A DNA stretch of 64,000 nucleotides from positions 248,001 through 312,000 of the forward strand of contig NZ_FMTP01000005.1 in NCBI RefSeq assembly GCF_900100155.1. The letters run 5' to 3'. The notes beneath the pieces are model-generated. The model was not told the DNA's origin and searched no databases. It was given only the letters and a program-made list of their open reading frames with translations. The first letter of the stretch is position 1. Each line of letters begins with the position of its first letter. Made by a program: the position numbers and the translations under genes. The stretch comes from Ancylobacter rudongensis. GTDB lineage: Bacteria > Pseudomonadota > Alphaproteobacteria > Rhizobiales > Xanthobacteraceae. This document shows positions 39,461 through 48,022 of this stretch, one piece after another.

Positions 39461-39509
39461 TTTAAACGAAACGAAACGTTCAGGATTATAAAACGAAACG
39501 TTTCGTAAC
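39461..39509 (-). promoter_or_regulatory. TetR-type operator pair with embedded -10
   Basis: ACGAAACGTTTCGT at 39493-39506 is a perfect 14-bp palindrome. A second, related site, AACGAAACGAAACGTT, lies at 39465-39480. Between them, on the minus strand, is a perfect TATAAT (39490-39485). This places the tetR promoter between two operator copies. No clear -35 is visible. Confidence 0.7.
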
Positions 39510-40837
39510 GGCTCTAAATCATTAGACAGCCGGACGTTTTTAGGGATCGCTGAAGAACCGTCTACGACACCTTGATGCCACCAGCGATGTCATGACCAAC
39601 CTCGACCGGGGCGGCACACCTTCTCGCGATTGGCCGACGACACGCCGAATCAGTTGCGCAAGCGACGTCCCCTTCTCGCCCGTTCCCTGCCAAAGGTAAA
39701 GACTCTCGGCGGAATCCGGGGGGGCGGCCGGGTGAGAGGAACAGGTGGCCGGGCCGTCAGCACCGGCCTCGCCATTTCGACGGCATGTTCCGAGAGCAGG
39801 CGACCCGAGGCGACGCGACACGGCCAATGGGGCGGGCCGGCAGGTCGCCGCTTCGAGCCATTCACCGCTTCGTATCGAACATCTAAGGCCCGCCGCCCCC
39901 AAACCCGCTGTCCGACCGATTCCCTGATCTCTTTCAGGTAATGTGGGCGGTGTCGCCCGAGAGGACGTGGCGGTCATAAGGGTCCGGTTATCGTGGCGAC
40001 AGCGAAGCCGGCTCCCTGACCTCGTCCCCGAGATGTTAGGCGGTGCCGCCCGAGAGGACGCAGCGTCGGGAAGGTCCGGCGTCGGAGTCCGAGAAAGCCG
40101 TAAAGGTCCGGCGGTCAGTGCGAGGGCGAGGCCACTGACGATCTCCTCCCGCTCATGTGCGGCGGTGCCGCCCGAGACGCCGCGCGCCATGACGGCCCGG
40201 CGTTGGAGCCCGAGAAAGTCGACACCCCGTTTCCCTCGCGGTGGTTTGCGGCGGTGCCGCCTGAGACGACGCGGCGGTCGTAAAAATCTGGCATCAGCGC
40301 GACGACGAAGCCATTCCGATGATCTTCGCCAGGCGATGGGGGCGGTGCCCGCCTGAGATGACGCAGCGGTCGAAAGGGTCCGGCTATCCGTGCCCCGACG
40401 CCGCCGATCTCCTGATCTCCTTTCAGAGATACTCGGCGCGGCTGCCCGAGAGGACGCAGCCGCCATGAAGGTCGGGGTAGCTCTGCCGCGCTGACTGAAG
40501 AGCGACCATGATGTCCCGATAGGGCGGATCGAAAATCCCAGCCGCCTCTGGTGAGCGGTGACGGCATGCAGGCTGAAAGGACTCCGGCGTGGCCGCACCT
40601 CGCAGTCGGCCGAGGGCGCGCGTCAGCAGGCACCTTGCCGGCCAGAGCAGGTGTGTGGGAGAGCCCGCATGCGGCGTGGAGACGACCCGCCGCAAATGGC
40701 AGAGGCACGCTCGCACGAGCCGCGCCCGTGCCCGCTCCGGCGCGCGGCCGGCCCTGCCTTCGGCACGCCGTCGTCTTGCGGATGTTGCGCATCTCGGGCA
40801 CATCGGTCCGGCCCTTTCCCGCGATCGAGTTCCCCCG
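39510..40837. other. Long apparently non-coding region between tetR and argJ
   Basis: No frame in these 1.3 kb has a recognisable product. Long open frames exist because of high GC, but their translations are arginine/serine-rich and break phase with the internal repeats. The region contains the degenerate tandem repeat at 39946-40520. The argJ promoter should lie near its end. Confidence 0.5.
39946..40520. repeat. Degenerate tandem repeat, about six units of roughly 90 bp
   Basis: Units begin with GGCGGTGYCGCCYGAGA-like sequence at 39946, 40039, 40161, 40250, 40341 and 40435, giving spacings of 93, 122, 89, 91 and 94 bp. Each opens with a small palindrome (GGCGGTGCCGCC), continues with GAGGACGCAGCGGTC-like and AAAGGTCCGG-like segments, and several end with GATCTCCTGATCTCC or TCTCTTTCAGG. 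The spacings are not multiples of three overall, so it is not a coding repeat. Confidence 0.75.
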
Positions 40838-42076
40838 ATGGCCCACGCTGCTCCCGTCTCCCCGCTCGCTCCCAAGACGACGCCCGATGTTGGCCCCGTG
40901 GCCGGGGTGCGCTTCGCCACCGCCGAGGCGGGCATCCGCTATAAGGGCCGCACCGACGTGCTGCTGCTCACCCTCGATCCCGGCACCAGCGTGGCGGGGG
41001 TGTTCACCCGCTCCCGTTGCCCCTCGGCGCCGGTCGAGTGGTGCCGCGCCAATCTGCCCCACGGCACCGCGCGGGCGCTGGTGGTCAATTCCGGCAATGC
41101 CAACGCCTTCACCGGTGCGAAGGGGCGTGAATCGACAGCGCTGACGGCGAAGATCGCGGCCAAGGCGCTTGGCTGCCGGGAGGAGGAGATCTACCTCGCC
41201 TCCACAGGCGTCATCGGCGAGCCGCTCGACGCCTCCAAGTTCGAGGGTGTGCTGGAAGAAACCGCCCGCCGCCTGGCGCCACTGCCCTGGATCGAGCCGG
41301 CCAAAGCGATCATGACCACCGACACCTTCCCCAAGCTCGCCACCGCCAGGGTGAAGATCGACGGTGTCGACGTGACCATCGCCGGCATCGCCAAGGGCGC
41401 CGGCATGATCGCGCCTGATATGGCGACCATGCTGTCCTTCGTCTTCACAGATGCCGCCATCGCCGCGCCCGCGCTGCAGGCCCTGCTCTCCAAGGGCGTG
41501 ACGGACAGCTTCAACGCCGTGACCATCGACGGCGACACTTCGACCTCCGACACGCTGATGCTGTTCGCCACCGGCGCCTCGGGCGCGCCGCGCATCGATG
41601 ACGCGAAGGACCCGCGCCTCGGCCGCTTCCGCAAGGCGCTCACCGGCGTGCTGGCGGATCTGGCCGAGCAGGTGGCGCGCGATGGCGAAGGTGCCCGCAA
41701 GCTGGTGAATATCCACGTCACGGGCGCGACCTCGAAGCGTTCCGCCCGGCGGATCGCCATGTCGATCGCCAATTCGCCGCTGGTGAAGACAGCGGTGGCC
41801 GGCGAGGACGCCAATTGGGGCCGCATCGTCATGGCGGTGGGCAAGGCCGGCGAGCCGGCCGAGCGCGACCTTCTCTCCATTTCCTTCGGGCCCATCCGCG
41901 TGGCGCATGAAGGCGCGCGTGACCCCGCCTATGACGAGGGCGAGGTTTCCGCCTACATGAAGAACGACGTGATCGACATCACGGTCGATCTCGGGCTCGG
42001 GCGGGGGTCGGACCGGGTGATGACCTGCGACCTCACCAAGGAATATGTCGCCATCAATGGCGATTATCGTTCCTGA
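40838..42076 (+). CDS. argJ: Bifunctional glutamate N-acetyltransferase / amino-acid acetyltransferase
   Basis: ArgJ transfers acetyl from N-acetylornithine to glutamate, and in the bifunctional form also uses acetyl-CoA, in arginine synthesis. The 412-residue precursor self-cleaves before the threonine of [16 protein letters not shown]. Other family segments are [51 protein letters not shown], and [17 protein letters not shown] 40838 gives [16 protein letters not shown]; upstream in-frame starts would add a basic unconserved leader. The C terminus ends in the conserved [10 protein letters not shown]. Confidence 0.96.
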   Translation: MAHAAPVSPLAPKTTPDVGPVAGVRFATAEAGIRYKGRTDVLLLTLDPGTSVAGVFTRSRCPSAPVEWCRANLPHGTARALVVNSGNANAFTGAKGRESTALTAKIAAKALGCREEEIYLASTGVIGEPLDASKFEGVLEETARRLAPLPWIEPAKAIMTTDTFPKLATARVKIDGVDVTIAGIAKGAGMIAPDMATMLSFVFTDAAIAAPALQALLSKGVTDSFNAVTIDGDTSTSDTLMLFATGASGAPRIDDAKDPRLGRFRKALTGVLADLAEQVARDGEGARKLVNIHVTGATSKRSARRIAMSIANSPLVKTAVAGEDANWGRIVMAVGKAGEPAERDLLSISFGPIRVAHEGARDPAYDEGEVSAYMKNDVIDITVDLGLGRGSDRVMTCDLTKEYVAINGDYRS

Positions 42077-42095
42077 GCTGCGAAGGGCGAACGGC

Positions 42096-42506
42096 ATGAA
42101 ACTCGTCCTCGTCGCCGCCGCCGCTCTCATCGATGTGGATGGGCGCGTGCTGCTGACCGAGCGGCCGGCGGGCAAGTCGCTGGCCGGGCTGTGGGAGTTT
42201 CCCGGCGGCAAGGTCGAGCCGGGCGAGCGGCCGGAGGAGTGCCTGATCCGCGAACTGGCGGAGGAACTGGGGATCACGGTGAAGGAGCCGTGCCTCGCCC
42301 CGCTCTCCTTTGCCTCGCACACCTATGAGAATTTCCAGCTGCTGATGCCGCTCTGGGTCTGCCGGCGCTGGGAAGGGCAGGCGCAGGGCCGCGAGGGCCA
42401 GCGCTTGGCCTGGGTGAAGCTGGGTGCGCTGCGCGATTACCCGATGCCGCCGGCCGACGAGCCGCTGATCCCGGTGTTGCTCGACCTGCTGGGTCCGGGG
42501 CGCTGA
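42096..42506 (+). CDS. mutT: 8-oxo-dGTP diphosphatase (MutT, Nudix)
   Basis: MutT removes oxidised dGTP from the nucleotide pool. The 136-residue protein contains a complete Nudix box, GGKVEPGERPEECLIRELAE followed by ELGI, matching GX5EX7REUXEEXGU, preceded by LLTERPAGKSLAGLWEFPG. ATG 42096 follows argJ by 19 bp and was preferred over an upstream in-frame start within argJ. Nudix substrate specificity is inferred from close resemblance to MutT. Confidence 0.93.
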   Translation: MKLVLVAAAALIDVDGRVLLTERPAGKSLAGLWEFPGGKVEPGERPEECLIRELAEELGITVKEPCLAPLSFASHTYENFQLLMPLWVCRRWEGQAQGREGQRLAWVKLGALRDYPMPPADEPLIPVLLDLLGPGR

Positions 42507-42522
42507 GTTCTGCCGTTGTTGG

Positions 42523-42560
42523 CGTCATCCCGGACGGCCGTAAGGCCGTGCCGGGAGCGT
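42523..42560. repeat. Dispersed palindromic repeat, family B copy 2
   Basis: A short member: CGTCATCCCGGACGGCC, then GTAAGGCC and GTGCCGGGAGCG. It lies between convergent mutT and the methyltransferase gene and may help end transcription. Confidence 0.65.
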
Positions 42561-42613
42561 AGGCTGAAAGGAGCGACCCCGCCCGAAGTGGCGCTCCGGC
42601 CGGGTGCGCGCCC

Positions 42614-43510
42614 TCACTCCCCCTTCAGCCGTCCCTCCGGCACGTTCAGCGCGTCGGCAAGGCGGGTCTTGGCGGAGCCGGGGCGCAGCGGTTTCTGCTG
42701 GCTTTCATGCGGGGCCCAGCCTGAAATCCAGACGATCTCGAAGGTCGCGCGCAGGCGCCCGTCCGGGTCGGCGAAGCGCTCGGCATAGACCTCGAACAGC
42801 CGCACCAGCGTCTTCTTCAGCAGCGGCGCGCGGCGCCGGTCGGCGAGCGGGTTGGTCGCGCCCATGCGGCGCAGATCGTGCAGCAGGGAAAGCGGGTCGC
42901 CATAGCGCACCACCACGCGGTCGACATCGGTGACGGGGAGGGCGAGGCCCGCGCGCTGCAGCAGCCCGCCGAGGTCGCGCAGATCGACAAAGGGCGCGAC
43001 GCGCGGGGAGATGCCGCCCAGCGTGTCGCTCTCGGCGATGGCGAAGGCCTCGCGCAGCTCGGCAAGCGTGCCGCCGCCGAGAAAGCCGGCGAGCAGCAGC
43101 CCGTCCGGCTTCAGCGCGCGGCGGATCTGCGCCAGCACGCCGGGCAGGTCGTTGACGCTCTGCAGGGCGAGGGCGGAGACGACGAGATCGAGCGAGGCGG
43201 GGGCGAAGGGCAGGATTTCCGGGTCGGTGACGACGTCGACATCGGCCCGCTCGGCCGGGCCGAAGGCCTTATAGGTCTCGACCATGCCGGTGCTCGCCAG
43301 CGCCTCGCGCAGCACGGGCGTCGGCGTGCCGAGATCGGCGGCCGTGCCGAAGGGGCGCTTCACCGCTGTCAGCCGGTCGACGAGGTCTTCCGCCACGCGC
43401 TCAAGCAGGAAGGTTTCCGGGCCGAGCGCGCGCGCCCTCCTACGGCGCTGCGCCAGCGCCTGGGGGTCGAACACGTTCATCGGCGAAGTGGGCGTCGGGG
43501 AAGCGGTCAT
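42614..43510 (-). CDS. SAM-dependent methyltransferase-fold protein, NDUFAF5/BioC-like
   Basis: The 298-residue protein begins with MNVFDPQALAQRRRRARAL and FLLERVAEDLVDRL, followed by a class I methyltransferase core: TAADLGTPTPVL, DPEILPFAPASLDLVVSALALQSVNDLPGVLAQIRRALKPDGLLL and AGFLGGGTLAELREAF. This pattern matches the NDUFAF5 group, which in mitochondria hydroxylates an arginine of a complex I subunit. ATG 43510 is preceded by GAGGAG at good spacing; ATG 43480 is the alternative. It diverges from comF. Confidence 0.82.
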   Translation of the reverse strand: MTASPTPTSPMNVFDPQALAQRRRRARALGPETFLLERVAEDLVDRLTAVKRPFGTAADLGTPTPVLREALASTGMVETYKAFGPAERADVDVVTDPEILPFAPASLDLVVSALALQSVNDLPGVLAQIRRALKPDGLLLAGFLGGGTLAELREAFAIAESDTLGGISPRVAPFVDLRDLGGLLQRAGLALPVTDVDRVVVRYGDPLSLLHDLRRMGATNPLADRRRAPLLKKTLVRLFEVYAERFADPDGRLRATFEIVWISGWAPHESQQKPLRPGSAKTRLADALNVPEGRLKGE

Positions 43511-43611
43511 AAGGGGCTCCTCGGCGAGAGCCATAGGGCCGGCTCGCGGCGAGGTCAAAGGTGGGCGGCCCTCCAGCAGCGCGCCGGGGCCGGCCGTGCT
43601 ACTATCCGGGT

Positions 43612-44442
43612 ATGGAATGGCAGCCGGAGCCGATGCACGCGCCTGCCCGCGAGGCGGAGGCGCCACCGCCCGCCCTGGCCACGCAGCTGCGCGGCGTGGG
43701 GCGCCGGCTGCTGCGCGGGTTGGTGGATGTCGCGCTGCCGCCGGCCTGCATGGCCTGCCGGGCGGCGGTGGACGAGCCGGGCTGCCTGTGCGGCCAATGC
43801 TGGGGCCGCCTTTCCTTCATCGCGGCGCCCTTTTGCGACCGGCTGGGCACGCCTCTGCCCTATGGGTTTGGGGAGGGGCGGCTGCTTTCGCCCGCCGCGC
43901 GGGAGGCGCCGCCGGCCTATGGCAGGGCGCGGGCGGTGGCGGAATTCGGCGACGTGGCGCGCAATCTGATCCACGCGCTCAAATATGCCGACCGGCTCGA
44001 CATCGCCCCGCCGATGGGGCGGATGATGGCCCGTGCCGGGGCGGATATCCTTTCCGACGCGCAGGCCCTGGTGCCGGTGCCGCTGCATCGGCTGCGGCTG
44101 TGGCGGCGGCGGTTCAACCAGTCGGCGGCGCTGGCCGGGGTGATCGGCGGCGAGGCCGGCCTGCCGGTGCGGGCGGGCTGGCTGGAGCGCCGGCGCGCGA
44201 CCGTGCCGCAGGTGGGGCTCGACCGGGCGGCGCGGGCGCGCAATGTTCAGGGCGCTTTCGCCGTGCCCGACATGGGAAAAGGGGAACTGCGCGGCCGGCG
44301 GCTGGTTCTGGTCGATGACGTGCTCACGACCGGGGCGACGATCGACGCCTGCGTCAAGGCGCTGCTGCGCGCCGGGGCGGGACAGGTGGACGTTCTGGTG
44401 TTCGCGCGGGTTGCTGACGTGGCAGACGCGCCCCTATCATAA
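43612..44442 (+). CDS. comF: ComF-family phosphoribosyltransferase-like protein
   Basis: The 276-residue protein has an N-terminal zinc-finger-like cysteine set (PPACMACRAA, GCLCGQCWG, PFCDRLGTPL), then a type I PRTase domain with LIHALKYADR, LVPVPLHRLRLWRRRFNQSA and the PRPP loop LVLVDDVLTTGATIDACVKAL. ComF is needed for natural transformation in some bacteria, but the conserved alphaproteobacterial form beside grxC has no proven role. ATG 43612 begins MEWQPEPMHAPA. It is first in a run comF-grxC-nitrilase-DUF1178. Confidence 0.92.
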   Translation: MEWQPEPMHAPAREAEAPPPALATQLRGVGRRLLRGLVDVALPPACMACRAAVDEPGCLCGQCWGRLSFIAAPFCDRLGTPLPYGFGEGRLLSPAAREAPPAYGRARAVAEFGDVARNLIHALKYADRLDIAPPMGRMMARAGADILSDAQALVPVPLHRLRLWRRRFNQSAALAGVIGGEAGLPVRAGWLERRRATVPQVGLDRAARARNVQGAFAVPDMGKGELRGRRLVLVDDVLTTGATIDACVKALLRAGAGQVDVLVFARVADVADAPLS

Positions 44443-44490
44443 GAGACCAGGATACCGGCCGCAGCAGCGGTCGATGGTTAGGACCCTTCG

Positions 44491-44748
44491 ATGGCGAAAA
44501 TCGAGATTTACACCACATCGACCTGCCCCTATTGCCATGCGGCCAAGAAGCTGCTCGGGCGCAAGGGCGTCGATTTCTCCGAGATCAACGTGACCGGCGA
44601 CCCGGTGGCGCGCTCCTCCATGTCGAGCCGGGCCAATGGGCGCACCAGCGTGCCGCAGATCTTCATCGACGGACGTCATGTCGGCGGCTGCGACGACCTT
44701 TACGCGCTTGAGGAGGCCGGCGAGCTGGACGCGCTACTTGCCAGCTGA
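44491..44748 (+). CDS. grxC: Glutaredoxin 3 (dithiol)
   Basis: The 85-residue protein has the dithiol active site STCPYCHAAKKLL near residue 12, the cis-proline TSVPQIFIDG and the glutathione-binding GGCDDL. It reduces disulfides with glutathione. It starts 48 bp after comF and 14 bp before the nitrilase gene, in one operon. Confidence 0.96.
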   Translation: MAKIEIYTTSTCPYCHAAKKLLGRKGVDFSEINVTGDPVARSSMSSRANGRTSVPQIFIDGRHVGGCDDLYALEEAGELDALLAS

Positions 44749-44762
44749 ACGAGAGTGAAACC

Positions 44763-45677
44763 ATGACCGGCTCTTCCGATACGCTCACGCCCGGCACCCC
44801 GCGGCTCGGCAGCCCGTTTCGCGCGGCGCTCATCCAGATGCGGACCGAAAAGAGCGTCGCGGCCAATGTCGCGGCGGCCTCGGCGCTGATCCGCGAGGCG
44901 GCGGCGGCGGGGGCGAGCTACATCCAGACGCCTGAAATGACCGGCACCATGGAGGAGAACCGCGAGGCGCTGTTCCGTGTGCTGCATGCGGAAGAGGACG
45001 ACCCGGCGCTGGCCGCCTTCCGGGCGCTCGCGGCCGAATTGAAGGTGCATCTGCATATCGGCTCGCTGGCGGTGCGGGCGAGCGAGCATCGCGCCGCCAA
45101 CCGCTCCTATCTGCTCGCCCCGGACGGGACGATCGCCGCCTGCTACGACAAGATCCACATGTTCGATGTCGACCTGCCCAATGGCGACGTCTACCGCGAA
45201 TCGGCCGCCTACCGGCCGGGCGAACTGGCCATCGTGGCGGAGCTGCCGCAGATCAGGCTCGGCTTCACCATCTGCTACGATCTGCGCTTTCCCGCGCTGT
45301 TCCGGACGCTGGCCGAGGCGGGGGCGGGGATGATCGCCGCGCCGGCCGCCTTCACCCAGTCGACGGGCGAGGCTCACTGGCACATTCTGCTGCGCGCCCG
45401 GGCGATCGAGACCGGGTGCTATGTGCTGGCGGCGGCGCAGGGCGGCACGCATGAGAACGGGCGCAAGACCTTCGGCCACAGCCTCATCATCGACCCGTGG
45501 GGCACCATTCTGGCCGAAGGCGGCACCGAGCCGGGCATCGTCAGTGCCGAGATCGACCCGGCGCAGGTGGCGCTGGTGCGCGGGCGGATTCCCTCGCTGT
45601 CGAACGGGCGGCGCTTCGAACTGGTGGCCCCGGCCGATCATGGCCGGCTGCATCTCGTTCCCGGTGGCGTGGCATGA
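44763..45677 (+). CDS. Carbon-nitrogen hydrolase (nitrilase superfamily, Nit1/Nit2-like)
   Basis: The 304-residue protein carries the superfamily triad: glutamate in YIQTPEMTG, lysine in CYDKIHMFDVD and cysteine in GFTICYDLRFPALF. These features match the Nit branch that hydrolyses deaminated glutathione or omega-amides, which would suit its place directly after glutaredoxin. ATG 44763 lies 14 bp after grxC. The stop overlaps the DUF1178 start (ATGA). Confidence 0.93.
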   Translation: MTGSSDTLTPGTPRLGSPFRAALIQMRTEKSVAANVAAASALIREAAAAGASYIQTPEMTGTMEENREALFRVLHAEEDDPALAAFRALAAELKVHLHIGSLAVRASEHRAANRSYLLAPDGTIAACYDKIHMFDVDLPNGDVYRESAAYRPGELAIVAELPQIRLGFTICYDLRFPALFRTLAEAGAGMIAAPAAFTQSTGEAHWHILLRARAIETGCYVLAAAQGGTHENGRKTFGHSLIIDPWGTILAEGGTEPGIVSAEIDPAQVALVRGRIPSLSNGRRFELVAPADHGRLHLVPGGVA

Positions 45678-46165
45678 TTCTCTATCGGCTGTGCTGCGCA
45701 AGGGAGCACGAGTTCGAGAGCTGGTTCCGCGATTCCGCCGCCTATGACGACCAGCGCGGGCGTGGCCTCGTCACCTGCCCGGTCTGCGGCTCGCCTGAGG
45801 TGGACAAGGCGTTGATGGCCCCGGCGCTCGGCCGCGCGGCGCGCAAATTCGCTGCCGAGCCGGCCGCCGACATGGCGCCGATGGAGGCTCCCGAAGCCGT
45901 CCCGCCGGCGGCGACCCAGCCGGTCGCGCTGGTCTCGGAGAAGGAGCAGCAGCTGCGCGCCATGCTGCGCGCGGTGCGGGCCCATGTCGTCGCCCATTCG
46001 GTCGATGTCGGCGACGAATTCGCCAAGCGTGCGCGGCGCATGCATGAGGGCGACGAGGAAAAGCGCGCGATTCGCGGCGAGGCGACCCCGGACGAGGTAC
46101 GGGCGCTGATCGAGGACGAGATCGAGGTGCTGCCGCTGCCGATGCTGCCGGACGAGCGCAACTGA
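45674..46165 (+). CDS. DUF1178 family protein
   Basis: The 163-residue protein begins MILYRLCCAREHEFESWFRD, then has a zinc-ribbon-like CPVCGSPEVDKALMAPAL, an Ala/Pro linker and the conserved C-terminal half AHVVAHSVDVGDEFAKRARRMHEGD with RAIRGEATPDEVRALIEDE. The start overlaps the nitrilase stop by 4 bp. Function is unknown; its consistent place after the nitrilase suggests a link with thiol metabolism. Confidence 0.92.
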   Translation: MILYRLCCAREHEFESWFRDSAAYDDQRGRGLVTCPVCGSPEVDKALMAPALGRAARKFAAEPAADMAPMEAPEAVPPAATQPVALVSEKEQQLRAMLRAVRAHVVAHSVDVGDEFAKRARRMHEGDEEKRAIRGEATPDEVRALIEDEIEVLPLPMLPDERN

Positions 46166-46167
46166 GG

Positions 46168-46345
46168 GAAGGGGCCTCGGTTTCCCGGCCCAGCGGAGCC
46201 GAAGGCGAAGCGCAGAGCCGGGGTCCAGCGCAAAGGCCCGCCGTAGGCGCTTCACTGTGGATTGAGCGGCGTCGCCGAGTCTTCGCTGGATCCCGGATCT
46301 GCGCCGCACTGCGTGCAGCTTGTCCGGGAAACGGGCCTGCGATGA
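46168..46345. repeat. Dispersed palindromic repeat, family B copy 3
   Basis: This longer member has TTTCCCGGCCCAGCGGAG and GAGCCGGGGTCCAGCG at one side and GGATCCCGGATC, GCGCCGCACTGCGTGCAGC, TTGTCCGGGAAAC at the other. The same modules recur at 52390-52495 and 60547-60655. It fills the spacer between convergent DUF1178 and ccmG. Confidence 0.75.
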
Positions 46346-46357
46346 CGCTGCGCCGCT

Positions 46358-46975
46358 CTACGGACCCGCCGTCCGCGCGCTCTCGATCTGCGGCAGCAGG
46401 CGGTCCTTCAACCCCTGCGCGTCGATGGGGCCGATATATTTGTAGGCGATGCGCCCGTCCTTGCCGATGACGAAGGTCTCCGGCACGCCATAGACGCCCC
46501 AGTCGATGGCGGTGCGGCCATTGGCGTCGACGCCCACCGCCGCATAGGGGTTGCCGAAGCGGCCAAGGAACCGGCGGGCATTGTCGGCGTCGTCCTTGTA
46601 GTTCAGGCCGACGAGGCGGAAGCCCGGCATCTTCGACAGCTCGACCAGAAAGGGATGCTCGTCGCGGCACGGCACGCACCAGGAAGCGAAGACGTTGAGC
46701 ACCGTCACCTCGCCCTTGAGCGCGGCCGATGTGAGGCCCGGCACCGGCTGGCCCTCGCGCGCCAGCCCCTCCAGCGCCGGCAGGTCGATCGCCGGCGCCT
46801 GCCGGCCGATCAGCGCCGAAGGCACGCGCGAGGGATCGCCGGAGAACAGCCGTCCATAGAACAGCGCCGCCAGCGCCAGGAACGCGACCAGCGGCAGCAG
46901 CACGAGCAGCCGCGAACGGCGGGGCCGGGGAGGCGGCGCGTCCTCGGAAGGCGGGGTGTCGGAGATCTGGTTCAT
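46358..46975 (-). CDS. ccmG: Thiol:disulfide interchange protein CcmG (DsbE)
   Basis: CcmG keeps apocytochrome c thiols reduced in the periplasm for haem ligation. The 205-residue protein has a cytoplasmic tail, one membrane anchor (LLVLLPLVAFLALAALFYGRL) and a thioredoxin fold with NVFASWCVPCRDEHPFL, GLNYKDD and YGVPETFVIGKDGRI. ATG 46975 lies inside the ccmD stop (ATGA overlap) and gives the usual length. Confidence 0.96.
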   Translation of the reverse strand: MNQISDTPPSEDAPPPRPRRSRLLVLLPLVAFLALAALFYGRLFSGDPSRVPSALIGRQAPAIDLPALEGLAREGQPVPGLTSAALKGEVTVLNVFASWCVPCRDEHPFLVELSKMPGFRLVGLNYKDDADNARRFLGRFGNPYAAVGVDANGRTAIDWGVYGVPETFVIGKDGRIAYKYIGPIDAQGLKDRLLPQIESARTAGP

Positions 46976-47142
46976 GCGTCGGCGCGCCCGGCCGAGCGGC
47001 GGCGCACGCCGCGTGCCTCCAGTTCCTCCAGCCGGCGGCGCACGAGGCGCCCGTCGGCGACGATCCACAGCGCCAGCGCCCCGAGCGCCAGGGCGCTCAC
47101 GCCGTAGCAGGCGATGATGAAGAAGCCGTGCTCGCCGAACAT
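46972..47142 (-). CDS. ccmD: Haem exporter protein CcmD
   Basis: This 56-residue protein begins MFGEHGFFIIACYGVSALAL and has one membrane helix followed by the basic RLVRRRLEELEARGVRRRS tail typical of CcmD, which helps release holo-CcmE from CcmABC. It starts 10 bp after ccmC and overlaps ccmG by 4 bp. Small size means it is easily missed, but position and sequence agree. Confidence 0.9.
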   Translation of the reverse strand: MFGEHGFFIIACYGVSALALGALALWIVADGRLVRRRLEELEARGVRRRSAGRADA

Positions 47143-47152
47143 TCAGAACGCC

Positions 47153-47887
47153 TCACGCATAGGCCGCCTCGGCGGCGGCGCGCGCTTCCAGCACGCGCAG
47201 GCGACGGCGGTAGATTTCGTTGCGCATCGCCGCCATGTGCAGCGCCAGCATCAACAGGGTGAACCCGACGGCGCAGATCATCAGCGGCCAGAGCAGGCTC
47301 GAATGAATGGTCGGCCCGTCCATGCGGAACACCGAGGCCGGCTGGTGCAGGGTGTTCCACCAGTCGACCGAGAACTTGACGATCGGCACATTGACGAAGC
47401 CGACCAGCGACAGCACCGCCGCCGCACGTCCGGCCTGGTTGGGGTCCTCGATCGCCGAGCGCAGCGCCAGCAGGCCGAGATAGAGTAGCAGCAGCACCAG
47501 CATGGAGGTGAGGCGCGCGTCCCAGACCCAGTAGGTGCCCCACATCGGCCGCCCCCAGAGCGAGCCGGTGAACAGGCAGAGGAAGGCGAACACCGCGCCG
47601 ATCGGCGCCATCGCCTTGTGCGCCACATCCGCCAGCGGGTGGCGCCAGACCAGGATGCCGAGGGCGGATGCCGCCAGCAGCGAATAGCCGAACATCGCCA
47701 GCCAAGCGAAGGGCACGTGGATGTACATGATCCGCACCGTTTCGCCCTGCTGGTAGTCTTCCGGGGCGCGGAAGGCCAGGAAGAAGCCGAGCGCCAGCGT
47801 CGCCAGCGCAAGGCCTGTCAGCCACGGCAGGACGCGCCCGGAAAGGGCGAGGAAGCGGGTGGGGTTGGCAAAATCCATCAGCGCCAT
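47153..47887 (-). CDS. ccmC: Haem exporter protein CcmC
   Basis: CcmC presents haem to CcmE in cytochrome c maturation. The 244-residue protein has six predicted membrane helices and the tryptophan-rich haem-handling motif WGTYWVWDARLTSML between periplasmic histidines (IMYIHVPFAW, DWWNTLHQPAS). It is first in the local set ccmC-ccmD-ccmG. ccmA and ccmB, normally just upstream, are absent: the next gene upstream is on the other strand. Confidence 0.96.
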   Translation of the reverse strand: MALMDFANPTRFLALSGRVLPWLTGLALATLALGFFLAFRAPEDYQQGETVRIMYIHVPFAWLAMFGYSLLAASALGILVWRHPLADVAHKAMAPIGAVFAFLCLFTGSLWGRPMWGTYWVWDARLTSMLVLLLLYLGLLALRSAIEDPNQAGRAAAVLSLVGFVNVPIVKFSVDWWNTLHQPASVFRMDGPTIHSSLLWPLMICAVGFTLLMLALHMAAMRNEIYRRRLRVLEARAAAEAAYA

Positions 47888-48022
47888 CGGGCGGTTCTAA
47901 TCTGCCGCATGACTCTCGGCAACACGCCCCGTTGGCGCCGGAACGCGGATGTGAAGCCACAGCATGGCCAAATCTGCGCTATTCAACCGGCGGACCAACG
48001 ACGATAAGGGAATCGAGCGCTT

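Noticed and set aside
39540-40598. A 352-codon minus-strand frame with SSRAAPPNIS-like recurring motifs
   Set aside because: The recurrences come from the underlying DNA tandem repeat; unit spacings 122, 89, 91 and 94 shift the frame, so the protein pattern is not maintained. Treated as a DNA repeat.
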